A stretch of DNA of 47,692 bases from Thermoplasmatota archaeon (GTDB lineage: Archaea > Thermoplasmatota > E2 > DHVEG-1). The translations under genes and the position numbers were made by a program. The DNA lies in contig JARVGL010000005.1 in the NCBI GenBank assembly GCA_029762575.1, positions 1 to 47,692 on the forward strand, written 5' to 3'. The notes under the pieces were generated by a model. It made no database searches, had not been told where the DNA came from, and worked only from the letters and a program-made list of their open reading frames with translations. Shown piece by piece: positions 13,476 to 23,007 of this stretch. Numbering within the stretch: the stretch's first letter is position 1; the number at the start of each line of letters is the position of its first letter.

Positions 13476-14807
13476 TTAGTTTCCAAACTGTAATTGTTTC
13501 ATCAATCCTTTTCTCATCTTTCGGTTACTTGAGAATCCTTTCATCATCTTCTTTGTCATATTATAGTATTTGATAAGTTCCTTGACGTCTTTATTCTCCA
13601 TCCCTGCTCCTCGAGCGATACGCTTCACTCGAGATGCTCTAATAAGTGATGGGTCTTCCATCTCCTCATCGGTCATGGAATCCATGATGATCTTGAATCT
13701 TCTGAGTTTGTCCTGTGTGGTATTCATATCCATTCCTTTTATTTTACCAGACATACCACCAGGTAGCATTTCTGCTATCTTATTCAAAGGACCCATACCT
13801 GATAGCATGTTCATCTGTTCATACATATCATGCAAGGTGAACTTCCCGCTCATCATTCTTCGCGCTGTTTCCTCTGCATCCTTTCCCTTCAAGCTTTCCT
13901 CTGCTTTCTCTAGCAATGTCTTAATATCACCCATGCCAAGGAGTCGAGATATGAAACGCTCAGGGTCAAACCTTTCGAAATCAGATGGATGTTCACCGGT
14001 ACCAATAAAAATGATAGGGGCACCTACCTCCGCAGCAGCACTAAGAGCACCACCACCTTTTGCAGTACCATCAAGTTTTGTGATGATGATGCCTGTTATA
14101 TTAACGGCATCGTTGAACGCTTTTGCTTGGGAACCCGCTTGTTGACCTACCGCTGCATCCATCACAAGGATTTTTTCATCTGGTCTTGTTGCCTTGAAAA
14201 TATCTTCCATTTCTTTAATGAGATCATTTTCAAGTTTATGCCTGCCCGAGGTATCAACAATTATTACATCAGCAGAACGTTTGAATTTTTCAACTCCGTT
14301 TTTAACGACCTTGACTGCATTTTTTTCGTTCTTATCACCATAGAAAGGAACGTCAACTTGTTCCGCTATTTGTTTCAATTGATCGTATGCTGCTGGTCTG
14401 TGCACGTCACCGGCGACAACGGCCGGTCTAAGACCCTTTTTTTTGAAATATGTTGCTAATTTTCCAGCGGAAGTGGTTTTTCCTTGGCCATATAAACCAG
14501 TGAGCATTATGATCTGTTTTTTTACGGGTAACTCCCTTGAATCACCAAGGATTTCTACTAGTTCGTCATAGACGATCCTGATGACATGTTCTCTTCCACT
14601 CATCCCTGCAGGTGGTTTTTCCTCTAAAGCACGTTTCTCGATTTTTTTAGAGAGTTCAAGGACAAGTTTTACGTTCACATCGGATTGAAGAAGCGCACGT
14701 TGGATGTCTCTAACGACCTCTTTTATAAGTTTCGTATCGATTGTTACAGCACTTGCGATTTTTTGTAATGTCCCTTTCAATGATTCACTTAGATTCTCCA
14801 TTACCAT
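13476..14807 (-). CDS. srp54: signal recognition particle 54 kDa protein
   Basis: GLYGQGKTTSAGKLATYF, DTSGRHKLENDLI, TKLDGTAKGGGALS, M-domain GMGPLNKIAEMLPGG. Confidence 0.96.
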   Translation of the reverse strand: MVMENLSESLKGTLQKIASAVTIDTKLIKEVVRDIQRALLQSDVNVKLVLELSKKIEKRALEEKPPAGMSGREHVIRIVYDELVEILGDSRELPVKKQIIMLTGLYGQGKTTSAGKLATYFKKKGLRPAVVAGDVHRPAAYDQLKQIAEQVDVPFYGDKNEKNAVKVVKNGVEKFKRSADVIIVDTSGRHKLENDLIKEMEDIFKATRPDEKILVMDAAVGQQAGSQAKAFNDAVNITGIIITKLDGTAKGGGALSAAAEVGAPIIFIGTGEHPSDFERFDPERFISRLLGMGDIKTLLEKAEESLKGKDAEETARRMMSGKFTLHDMYEQMNMLSGMGPLNKIAEMLPGGMSGKIKGMDMNTTQDKLRRFKIIMDSMTDEEMEDPSLIRASRVKRIARGAGMENKDVKELIKYYNMTKKMMKGFSSNRKMRKGLMKQLQFGN

Positions 14808-15448
14808 ATCAAATCAAGAGATGTCATGTTGAAATTCCCATTAAAAGGTATCGTTTGAATGACAGGGAATTACTTTGAAGGAATTGAGGTATACTGAATA
14901 TAAATAGGTAAGAGCTAGTAGTAAGTTTGGATATGTATCCTTGATATGAACATTAATATGTATGGCGGGTAAGTTGCCAGTAATATAACATTGTAAACGG
15001 AATAGTACATATTAATTTGCAAGTATTAATATAATGATGCATCAATTTTCGTTTTGTTTTTAACGTTATTTGTAAGCTTTTTTCATATGTTTCCAATATA
15101 GAAAAAGAGTATTGAGTTGGGTATGATTCTTTTTCATTAGAATCATTGCTAATTTTTTTAATGGCGATGATGGACGATATTGGCAGTATTATATCAATGT
15201 AGAGTATGCTGATGTTGGTTGTAGTCAATATATCGTATAATATAAGAATGTTATTTGTTGGAATTTTGAAAAATCATCATGGGATATCTGATAAATAATG
15301 CTTTTTCAACAATAGATTCTTATAGGGAGGAAAAGACCTAAAAACATATAAGACATGTTTAGATTTCCTCATGAAGAACCACAAGCAGCAAGATGGTGAC
15401 ATTGATACTATCAAAAAGCATGATCACTCCTTAACTGCTTATAAAAAA

Positions 15449-15521
15449 GGGCCAGTGGTCTAGTGGTTATGACGTCGCGCTTACAACGCGGAGATCGCCT
15501 GTTCAATTCCGGCCTGGCCCA
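15449..15521 (+). tRNA. tRNA-Val (anticodon UAC)
   Basis: 7-bp acceptor GGGCCAG/CTGGCCC, anticodon arm TCGCG-CTTACAA-CGCGG, T arm GCCTG-TTCAATT-CCGGC, discriminator A; no encoded CCA. Confidence 0.9.
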
Positions 15522-15531
15522 TAGAATCTTT

Positions 15532-15540
15532 TTATATAAG
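15532..15540 (+). promoter_or_regulatory. TATA-box candidate for the downstream thioredoxin-like gene
   Basis: TTTATATAAG after a short T-run following the tRNA, about 40 bp upstream of ATG 15577. Confidence 0.4.
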
Positions 15541-15576
15541 ATGGTATATTATGGTTGGAATGGGGTTTTGAAAGAT

Positions 15577-15834
15577 ATGGATCAGGTTATCTTATTTTCA
15601 CTTGAGAACTGTATGAAATGCACTCAGACCAAAGAATTACTTGAAGGAAGAGATAACGTTAGAATAGTAACATACCCTCATGATCTCGCTAAATGGACAG
15701 ATGAACAATTGAAAGAATCAAAAGAATATGATGTTTTTGAGGATCTTCAGAACACTGCACCCATTCTTTGGAATGATGGAAACAAAGTTGTCGGGTATTT
15801 AAGGATCCGTAAATGGATACAGGATAACAAATGA
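15577..15834 (+). CDS. glutaredoxin/thioredoxin-like protein (85 aa)
   Basis: MDQVILFSLENCMKCTQTKELL (CxxC) and TAPILWNDGNKVVGY. The supplied ORF begins inside the tRNA, so the internal ATG is used. Confidence 0.7.
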   Translation: MDQVILFSLENCMKCTQTKELLEGRDNVRIVTYPHDLAKWTDEQLKESKEYDVFEDLQNTAPILWNDGNKVVGYLRIRKWIQDNK

Positions 15835-15845
15835 TCTATAAATTA

Positions 15846-16406
15846 TCATTCTGATAAAAAAGAGATTAGTTTCTCCAATGCTCTTCCTCTATGGGATTGT
15901 GTATTCTTCTCTTCTGTAGTCATATCTGCAAATGTATGTTTTTTTCCTTCGGGGATAAAGATTGGATCATAGCCAAAACCTTTAGTCCCTTTTTTTTCAA
16001 AACCGATCATTCCTTCACATTCTCCGATGAATAGGTGTGTGCTACCTTCAGGGTCACCATATCCAAAGACACTTCGAAAGATCGCCCTTCGTTTTTCACT
16101 AGAAATACCATCTAGGAGATGAAGGAGCCCATCAAGTCCAATGGTCTGGTAAACGTAGGCAGCATATACCCCGGGAAATCCTTTCAGCGCATCGATAAAT
16201 ATCCCTGTATCTTCAAGTATAAACGGATGATCCACTCTGTAGCGTAATTGTTCTATGCCGTAGGTTGCAACCTCTTCAAGACTTTTTGCCTGTATCTCTG
16301 GATACCCTATATTTTTCTGAACGACATCTATATCTAAAGGGCTTAATCTTGTTTGAACTTCGTGAAGTTTTCCGTTGTTACTTGTAATGAAATATATCGT
16401 TCTCAT
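15846..16406 (-). CDS. XTP/dITP pyrophosphatase (RdgB/HAM1 family)
   Basis: FITSNNGKLHEVQ, LEDTGIFIDALKGFPGVYAAYV, GFGYDPIFIPEG, SHRGRAL. Confidence 0.95.
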   Translation of the reverse strand: MRTIYFITSNNGKLHEVQTRLSPLDIDVVQKNIGYPEIQAKSLEEVATYGIEQLRYRVDHPFILEDTGIFIDALKGFPGVYAAYVYQTIGLDGLLHLLDGISSEKRRAIFRSVFGYGDPEGSTHLFIGECEGMIGFEKKGTKGFGYDPIFIPEGKKHTFADMTTEEKNTQSHRGRALEKLISFLSE

Positions 16407-17029
16407 CTATACCTTCCTCTTTGTACGATTTCTTGAATTTTTCCTTCAACCTCTTTTGGGTTTTTTATATATGTTCTTTTGTATCCTTCCAGCACGTATT
16501 TGAACTCATTGGCAAAGCGTGAATGAGTTGATTCCATTGCTTCCATCAGCACGTGTAGATCCACGCCTTTTGCTTCAACTTCATGATTAATCTCACCTAA
16601 CCCAAAGTCGATGAAATGGATGCGTCCTTCATATACTATCATGTTTGAGGTGGTGATATCTCCATGGATTATATCGCCCATGTGGAGTCGGCCTATGCTT
16701 TCACCGATGTCTCTACAGAGCTTCAAACGTTTTTGTTTTGAGAGTGTGTTGTAGATGTCCTTAATGCGGTTTCCTTCAATATACTCCATGGTTATGATCC
16801 CTTGTTGGATGTCTACATCGAAAATGATTGGCACACAGACACCTTGTTTTCGTGCTGCTGCCATAAGCTTTGCTTCTTCTTTTGTACGAGATGCAATCAA
16901 ACGAGTATCGATCTCTTGTATTCTATAGCTTTTTTTTAACCGTCTTTTTTCTACCACCGGATATCCAAGACACATGGTCTTGATGATCTTAGCTTCAGCT
17001 CCTTGATAGATACTGTTCTCTTCAGTCAC
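16403..17029 (-). CDS. bud32: Kae1-associated kinase Bud32
   Basis: GAEAKI, KSYRIQEIDTRLIASRTKEEAKLM, IIHGDITTSNMIV, HFIDFGLG. Confidence 0.95.
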   Translation of the reverse strand: MTEENSIYQGAEAKIIKTMCLGYPVVEKRRLKKSYRIQEIDTRLIASRTKEEAKLMAAARKQGVCVPIIFDVDIQQGIITMEYIEGNRIKDIYNTLSKQKRLKLCRDIGESIGRLHMGDIIHGDITTSNMIVYEGRIHFIDFGLGEINHEVEAKGVDLHVLMEAMESTHSRFANEFKYVLEGYKRTYIKNPKEVEGKIQEIVQRGRYR

Positions 17030-18083
17030 GCCAGATCACTTCCACTTGGTCAGTTCGAAATCGTTGATTGATGATTGTATCATCGATCTCCATTCGAACA
17101 CCACTTTGATACATGATGTATCCAAGCCATGCGATCATCGCTCCATTATCTACACATAGACTTTTCTCTGGTACGAAGAATCGTGCACCTCGTTCGTTAG
17201 CCATTATTGATACCATATCTCGTAGCCTTTGATTCGCAGCAACCCCGCCTCCTAAAAGTACTTGTTGTTTCTCTGTATGGGCCATTGCACGCTCCGTAAT
17301 CTCAGTAAGTGCTGCAAAAGCAGTTTCTTGAAGAGAGTAACAGATATCCCCAAGAGGTTTGTTATTTTTATGATAGTGTATAGCTGCGGTGAGAAGTCCT
17401 GAAAATGCGATATCCATTCCTTTTACACTATAGGGGAGTTCAAGATAATTGGTTGATTTTTTTGCAAGTTGTTCGATTCTTGGTCCACTTGGAAAGGGCA
17501 TTTGTAATGATCGTCCGAACTTATCCAGACAGTTGCCGATACCGATATCCAACGTCTCTCCAAAGACACGATATTTTCCTTCAGCAAATGCGATGACCTG
17601 GGTGTTAGCACCTGATGTGTAGAGGAGGACGGGATCAGTACATTCGGGTAATACCCCGCGGCCTATCTCAAGGTGAGCGACACAGTGGTTCACACCGATG
17701 ATTGGTTTATGTAATTTTAATGACAATGCTCTAGCAGCGGTAGCTGCAGTTCGTAGACACGGGCCAAGACCTGGGCCTTGTGAAAAAGAGATAAGATCAA
17801 CATCTTGAGCAGGAATATGAGCTTGTTGTAATGCCTCCTTTATTAGCTCAGCGATATAGGTAACATGATGGTTTGCCGCCTCACGAGGATGGATACCACC
17901 TTTCTCAGGCCGATATGTTCGTATCATATTTGATAGAACACTACATGAATCGTTTCTACCTTTTACGATACCGATGCCTATACTGTGAGCAGTTCCTTCA
18001 ATCCCAAGGGTTATCATATGATGCATGATGTAAACTAAGAAACATTTATAAGAGATATGGCAAAAGATGATATGATGGGACAT
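17022..18083 (-). CDS. kae1: tRNA N6-adenosine threonylcarbamoyltransferase Kae1
   Basis: ITLGIEGTAHSIGIGIV, VNHCVAHLEIGR, YTSGANTQV, GGGVAANQRLRDM. True start is probably near MHHMITLG, around 18026. Confidence 0.95.
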   Translation of the reverse strand: MSHHIIFCHISYKCFLVYIMHHMITLGIEGTAHSIGIGIVKGRNDSCSVLSNMIRTYRPEKGGIHPREAANHHVTYIAELIKEALQQAHIPAQDVDLISFSQGPGLGPCLRTAATAARALSLKLHKPIIGVNHCVAHLEIGRGVLPECTDPVLLYTSGANTQVIAFAEGKYRVFGETLDIGIGNCLDKFGRSLQMPFPSGPRIEQLAKKSTNYLELPYSVKGMDIAFSGLLTAAIHYHKNNKPLGDICYSLQETAFAALTEITERAMAHTEKQQVLLGGGVAANQRLRDMVSIMANERGARFFVPEKSLCVDNGAMIAWLGYIMYQSGVRMEIDDTIINQRFRTDQVEVIWRD

Positions 18084-18095
18084 TGTCTCTTAAAG

Positions 18096-21000
18096 CTATG
18101 CTGAAATACCAATGGTTACCTTTAGCTCATCGATATCCCATGGTTTTACAAACGTTCCCTCTGCTTTATCTGAGAATGTTAGTGAAATGGAACGTGTCTC
18201 TTGTTTAATGTACTCGATCCATGATGAAAGCCCCTGTTGTTTGTCTTTGGGAACAGATAGAACGGTAGTGATCTGTGATTCAACGGCTAGATCCATCTCT
18301 TTTCTCATTGATTGGATGCGCCTCACGATCTCTCTAGCAAACCCTTCGCTTTCAAGATCCTCAGTAAGGCGGGTGTCTAAGAACAAGATTGCATCATCGG
18401 TTTTTGTCTCTGCGATATCGTCTTTGACCTTTTGTTGGATCTCAAAATCATCAAGGGAGAGTTCAACGGTCTCACCATTCACATCAACTGATACGTTTCC
18501 ATCCTGGGTCAGTTCTTCAAAGAGCATAGCCATATCCATCTGCATCAGTGTCTTTTGGACTAACCCAGCTTTTTCTTTAAGTCGTGGGCCTAGGACAGCA
18601 AAATTTGGTTTCACTAGTTTATCCATGAACATATCTGTAGTACGTTGGAACAAGACCTCTTTAACGTTTAACTCTTCCATAAGAAGCCCTATCAATCCTT
18701 TCAACGATGCCTCTGTTTCTTTTTCACAGACAATGGTTGCAGAGGCAAGAGGATAGCGGACCTTGATACCTATCTTTGATCGTAATGCTCTGCCTACTTC
18801 AACGAGATCACGGATCCGTTGCATCCCACGTTCAAGTTTTTCATCGATCATGGTATCATTGACCAAAGGATAATCGCAGAGATGGACGCTTTCCTGCATG
18901 GTATCTGTTCGTAGATTCTGGTACATCTCTTCAGCGATGAACGGTGTGAATGGTGCAATCACCTGTGTAAGACCAACAAATATCTCATATATCGTAGCAT
19001 ACGCTGCTTTTTTATCACTAGTCTCCTCTTCGACCCATAGTCTTTTGCGGGAACGTCTCAGATACCAGTTGCTGAAATCATCGATGACGAATTGTTCAAT
19101 AGCTCGAGATGCTTTATGGATCTCGAAGATTTCCATATGGCTCCGTACTTTTTTTACCATCTGATTAAACCTACTGAGCGCCCATGTATCAAGAGGGGGC
19201 AACTGATCCCAAGAGAGTGTGTGGTTCGATGGATTGAACTTATCAAGGGTTGCATATGTGGTAAAGAAATTATAGGAGTTCCAGACAGTAAGGATGAATT
19301 TAGCTAGGGTATCCTTCACTGCTTCTTCATAGAACCGTGTTGAGTTCCAAGGAGCATTAGCGGAGAATAGATACCAACGAAGCGCATCAGCACCTTCATG
19401 GTCAAGGATGATATCTGGGTCAAGATAATTACGTTTGCTCTTGCTCATCTTCTGATTATCCTTATCAAGGACAAGTCCTAACGTAAGCACATTCTTATAC
19501 GGTGGTTTATTGAACAACACCGTACTAATGGCAAGAAGGGAATAGAACCATCCACGTGTCTGATCGAGTGCCTCACTGATGAAATCCACAGGGAAGTTCT
19601 CTTCAAACTCTTTTTTATGTTCAAAAGGATAATGCCATTGAGCAAAGAACGCTGACCCACTATCATACCAACAGTCAATGACCTCTGGTTCACGTTTCAT
19701 CTCTCTATCACAGTTCGGGCAGCATACCTGGAGATCATCAACAAAAGGCTTGTGAAGATCATAATCCGTTGGGAAATCCTTACTTAGTTTCTTTAATTCT
19801 TCAACACTTCCCACACATATCTGATGTCGGCATTCCTTGTTCGTACACGTCCAAATAGGAAGTGGTGTACCCCAATATCGGTTCCGTGATAACGCCCAAT
19901 CCTTTACATCATTGATGAAGGAACCGAAACGACCTTGTTGGAGATGTTCAGGATACCAATTGATTTGATTGTTGTTGTTAGTAAGATCCTTTTGTATCTT
20001 GCTCATTGCGATAAACCATGATTCCATCGCATAATACAATAAGGGGGAATCACATCGCCAGCAATAGGGATATTCATGTTCATACTCCTTGACACCTTCT
20101 AGCATTCCTTGGTCATCAAGATATTTAATGATCTTTGGATCTGCATCTTTAACAAATTCACCTTTCCATAGGGTGACTTCATCTTTGAATGTTCCATTCA
20201 AATGAACGAGTTGAACAACGGGTAGATCATATTTCATACCAATATTATAATCATCCTCGCCAAATGCTGGAGCGATATGGACGATACCTGTTCCGTCATC
20301 CATGGTGACGAAATCAGCACAGATGACAAACCATGCTTTCTTCTCTGGTTTCGCGTAATCAAATAAAGGTTCATACTGTATATGTTCAAGGTCTTTTCCT
20401 TTGAAGCCATCCAGGATCTCAAACTCCTGACCTTTTAGAAGGACCGATGCTCGTTCCTCAGCAAGTATCATCACCTCTCCATGATATAGTATCTTGATAT
20501 ACAATGCATCAGGATGCACTGCGAGTGCTACATTAGAGAGAAGCGTCCATGGTGTAGTTGTCCATGCAAGGAAAAAAGCATCTTCACCGGTGAGTTTGAA
20601 TTTAACAAAGATAGAAGGGTCTTCAACTGTTTGATATCCTTGAGCTACCTCGTGAGCTGAGAGCGCGGTCCCACAGCGTGGACAATAGGGAACTACCTTA
20701 TGACCTTTGTAGAGAAGTTTTTTTTCCCATGCTTGTTTCAATGACCACCATACAGATTCGATATACTCATTCTTAAGGGTAATATATGGAGTATTCATAT
20801 CCACCCAAAAACCGATTCGTTCAGTAAGCTTCACCCACGCATGTTCATAGACAAATACACTATTCTTACATTCCTCATTGAATTGTTTGATGCCTAGTTG
20901 TTCAACATCTGTCTTATCCTTCAGACCAAGTTTTTTTTCCACTTCGATCTCTACTGGTAGACCATGGGTGTCCCAACCAGCTTTTCGAAGGATATAATGA

Positions 21001-21227
21001 TCGTTCATCGTTTGATAACGAAGGACTAGGTCTTTGACGACCCGTGTAAGGACATGACCTGGATGTGGCATACCATTAGCGGTTGGAGGACCCTCTAAGA
21101 ACACATATGGTGTACTATCCTTTCGTTGATCTATGGATCTCTGGAAGATATTGTTCTTATTCCAAAAAGATAAGATGTTTCTTTCTATCTGTTGTGGGTT
21201 ATATTTTTGAGATGGGGATTGAATCAT
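18096..21227 (-). CDS. ileS: isoleucyl-tRNA synthetase
   Basis: GPPTANGMPHPGHVLTR (HIGH), KMSKSKRNYLDP (KMSKS), Cys-pair zinc sites; 1043 aa. Confidence 0.97.
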   Translation of the reverse strand: MIQSPSQKYNPQQIERNILSFWNKNNIFQRSIDQRKDSTPYVFLEGPPTANGMPHPGHVLTRVVKDLVLRYQTMNDHYILRKAGWDTHGLPVEIEVEKKLGLKDKTDVEQLGIKQFNEECKNSVFVYEHAWVKLTERIGFWVDMNTPYITLKNEYIESVWWSLKQAWEKKLLYKGHKVVPYCPRCGTALSAHEVAQGYQTVEDPSIFVKFKLTGEDAFFLAWTTTPWTLLSNVALAVHPDALYIKILYHGEVMILAEERASVLLKGQEFEILDGFKGKDLEHIQYEPLFDYAKPEKKAWFVICADFVTMDDGTGIVHIAPAFGEDDYNIGMKYDLPVVQLVHLNGTFKDEVTLWKGEFVKDADPKIIKYLDDQGMLEGVKEYEHEYPYCWRCDSPLLYYAMESWFIAMSKIQKDLTNNNNQINWYPEHLQQGRFGSFINDVKDWALSRNRYWGTPLPIWTCTNKECRHQICVGSVEELKKLSKDFPTDYDLHKPFVDDLQVCCPNCDREMKREPEVIDCWYDSGSAFFAQWHYPFEHKKEFEENFPVDFISEALDQTRGWFYSLLAISTVLFNKPPYKNVLTLGLVLDKDNQKMSKSKRNYLDPDIILDHEGADALRWYLFSANAPWNSTRFYEEAVKDTLAKFILTVWNSYNFFTTYATLDKFNPSNHTLSWDQLPPLDTWALSRFNQMVKKVRSHMEIFEIHKASRAIEQFVIDDFSNWYLRRSRKRLWVEEETSDKKAAYATIYEIFVGLTQVIAPFTPFIAEEMYQNLRTDTMQESVHLCDYPLVNDTMIDEKLERGMQRIRDLVEVGRALRSKIGIKVRYPLASATIVCEKETEASLKGLIGLLMEELNVKEVLFQRTTDMFMDKLVKPNFAVLGPRLKEKAGLVQKTLMQMDMAMLFEELTQDGNVSVDVNGETVELSLDDFEIQQKVKDDIAETKTDDAILFLDTRLTEDLESEGFAREIVRRIQSMRKEMDLAVESQITTVLSVPKDKQQGLSSWIEYIKQETRSISLTFSDKAEGTFVKPWDIDELKVTIGISA

Positions 21228-21324
21228 GTCTCTGTCACCAATTCTTGAGAAGATACTAGGGTTGTTTTAAACTCTGTACCCCTAATAAAGCATCACGGTT
21301 AAAACGATTTCCATCAGTTGCGAA

Positions 21325-22656
21325 CTAATAGTTTCTAATGTCATCGGTTTTCATGATCTCTCGTAAGAATGAAGTAGCGTAGCATCCTTTCCTTAGATCA
21401 AAACATATCAAAGCTTTCTGTTTTTTTGGGTGTAGTTCATCTTGTGATATCTGAAAAGAGAGTTGTGATACCGGTGAGAGCAATGCACGTCGGGTACCAT
21501 AAGAGGATACGAATGGTAGTTCTGGGACTATGAAATCCCGTTGGTCTACACCCTCTGTCTCAATTACCTTTTGTTCTATCTTACCCATGATACCTTGGGT
21601 ATACGTACTATCAGATCCAAGGAGGATGCCGCTAACAACCCCTCTCCCTCGTTTCAACTGTTTGTTCACTTTTTCAATATTTGAAGCGTGGACTGGTATC
21701 TCTTTCATGGTTATCTCATCGTTTTCGATAGGGAGGACCACATCACCTATAACCGCCTGATGCAAGGGCAGACCCTGCATGATACGAGCGGAGAGCATTC
21801 GATTGAATAGATACGATTGATATGCATAGACAAACATCGTGAGAAGATTTTTTGGAAGTACCTGTAACGCTCCGATGTAATCATCAGGGTGTTGGGAAAG
21901 ATGATGCGCCATCGCTTTTTCAAACTCTAGTTGATCGGGGAAAGAATGAAAAGCTTGTTTCATATCGCCGGTTTCTCCTAGCTCAGTTCGAACACTCGTT
22001 GATGCCTCGGCCTCATAGGGTGAAACATCTGTGAGATAGGTCATCACAGCTTGTTTGAAATCTCCTTGGACGATGAATTTTCCAACGATATGAGTGATTG
22101 GACGGATGACACCAAACCGTTGTATACCAAAAAAGTTTGGAAAACCATTCGCATCTTGTATTGGTGAAAACAAGGATTCCAGGTGTTCTTTTGTTATCTT
22201 TTGTGAAATATCTCTAATGAGTATCTCAAAATGATTCCCTTTTAGGTCACCGATCTTTAACATTCTATTCGATAGAAACACATTTGAGATCTCCAGGTCT
22301 TTAAGATGTATAACACTGAGCTTCTCTGGTCTTACTTGATAAAAGCTCATGATCTGAGAAGTCTTAGCTCGTTTATCCTTGGTACCGGCAAACATGATAC
22401 GTTTCCGAGAGATATGTAACTCTTTTGATAATTCTCTGATAAGATGGTTCGTCTCCCAATTAATCGAGGTAACCGTTGCAATGGTAACTGGTCCTTTCTC
22501 TAAAGGTGTGATATCTTTTGATTGTTCAACAACGATGAAATCCGTAGGGATTGTACGCAATCGACCTTTTATACCATCATCTTTTGTAAAAAAAGTTTCA
22601 AGACCAATGCATGCTTCTTCAGGTAACACCTGCATAAATGAAAACCTAAATACCAA
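21325..22656 (-). CDS. truD: tRNA pseudouridine synthase D (TruD)
   Basis: RISRKRIMFAGTKDKRAKTSQ, NFFGIQRFG, long TruD-family length. Start may be the MQVLPEEACIG methionine. Confidence 0.92.
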   Translation of the reverse strand: MVFRFSFMQVLPEEACIGLETFFTKDDGIKGRLRTIPTDFIVVEQSKDITPLEKGPVTIATVTSINWETNHLIRELSKELHISRKRIMFAGTKDKRAKTSQIMSFYQVRPEKLSVIHLKDLEISNVFLSNRMLKIGDLKGNHFEILIRDISQKITKEHLESLFSPIQDANGFPNFFGIQRFGVIRPITHIVGKFIVQGDFKQAVMTYLTDVSPYEAEASTSVRTELGETGDMKQAFHSFPDQLEFEKAMAHHLSQHPDDYIGALQVLPKNLLTMFVYAYQSYLFNRMLSARIMQGLPLHQAVIGDVVLPIENDEITMKEIPVHASNIEKVNKQLKRGRGVVSGILLGSDSTYTQGIMGKIEQKVIETEGVDQRDFIVPELPFVSSYGTRRALLSPVSQLSFQISQDELHPKKQKALICFDLRKGCYATSFLREIMKTDDIRNY

Positions 22657-22658
22657 TT

Positions 22659-22961
22659 TTATTTCTTTTTCTCAGCCTTCTTTACTTCTTCCTCGAATCC
22701 TTTTCGAAGATCTATTGCTTCATCAGATAGCTGCTTTACCGCTTTTTTTAAAAGAACAAGAGGTTCTGTTTTAACGCCACCTTTCAAGCGAATATAAAGA
22801 CGTCGGGTTGGACCAAGAGGATGATCAGCAGCAATAGATGCAAAATCCACCTCTTTATATTGTAATAGAACCTGGACCAAAGGATTTAACAATGTCTCAT
22901 TTTCATTAGTGATCTCTATTTCTAATTGTTTTGATGTTTTCGCTAGTGTTTTAATCTGCAT
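22659..22961 (-). CDS. rpoL: DNA-directed RNA polymerase subunit L
   Basis: NENETLLNPLVQVLLQYKEVDFASIAADHPLGP...L is the Rpb11/RpoL signature region. Confidence 0.9.
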   Translation of the reverse strand: MQIKTLAKTSKQLEIEITNENETLLNPLVQVLLQYKEVDFASIAADHPLGPTRRLYIRLKGGVKTEPLVLLKKAVKQLSDEAIDLRKGFEEEVKKAEKKK

Positions 22962-23007
22962 GTCACTTCACTCCTCTTCCAATTCTCATTAGATGTTTAC
23001 GAGTTTT

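Noticed and set aside
13570-14145. 191-aa ORF antisense to srp54
   Set aside because: Shadow of a highly conserved gene on the other strand; no recognisable domain.
15172-15212. Possible box C/D sRNA (GATGATGG ... CTGA)
   Set aside because: Box C is imperfect and no convincing C'/D' boxes or guide match could be assigned.
14953-15228. 91-aa minus-strand ORF in the srp54/tRNA gap
   Set aside because: Translation looks random for AT-rich DNA and no start context; kept only as part of the noncoding-region finding.
15463-15576. N-terminal extension of the thioredoxin-like ORF
   Set aside because: It would begin inside tRNA-Val; the TATA-like box after the tRNA supports the internal ATG at 15577.
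18112-18756. 214-aa ORF on + strand antisense to ileS
   Set aside because: Ser-rich, low-information translation opposite a certain IleRS; a shadow ORF.
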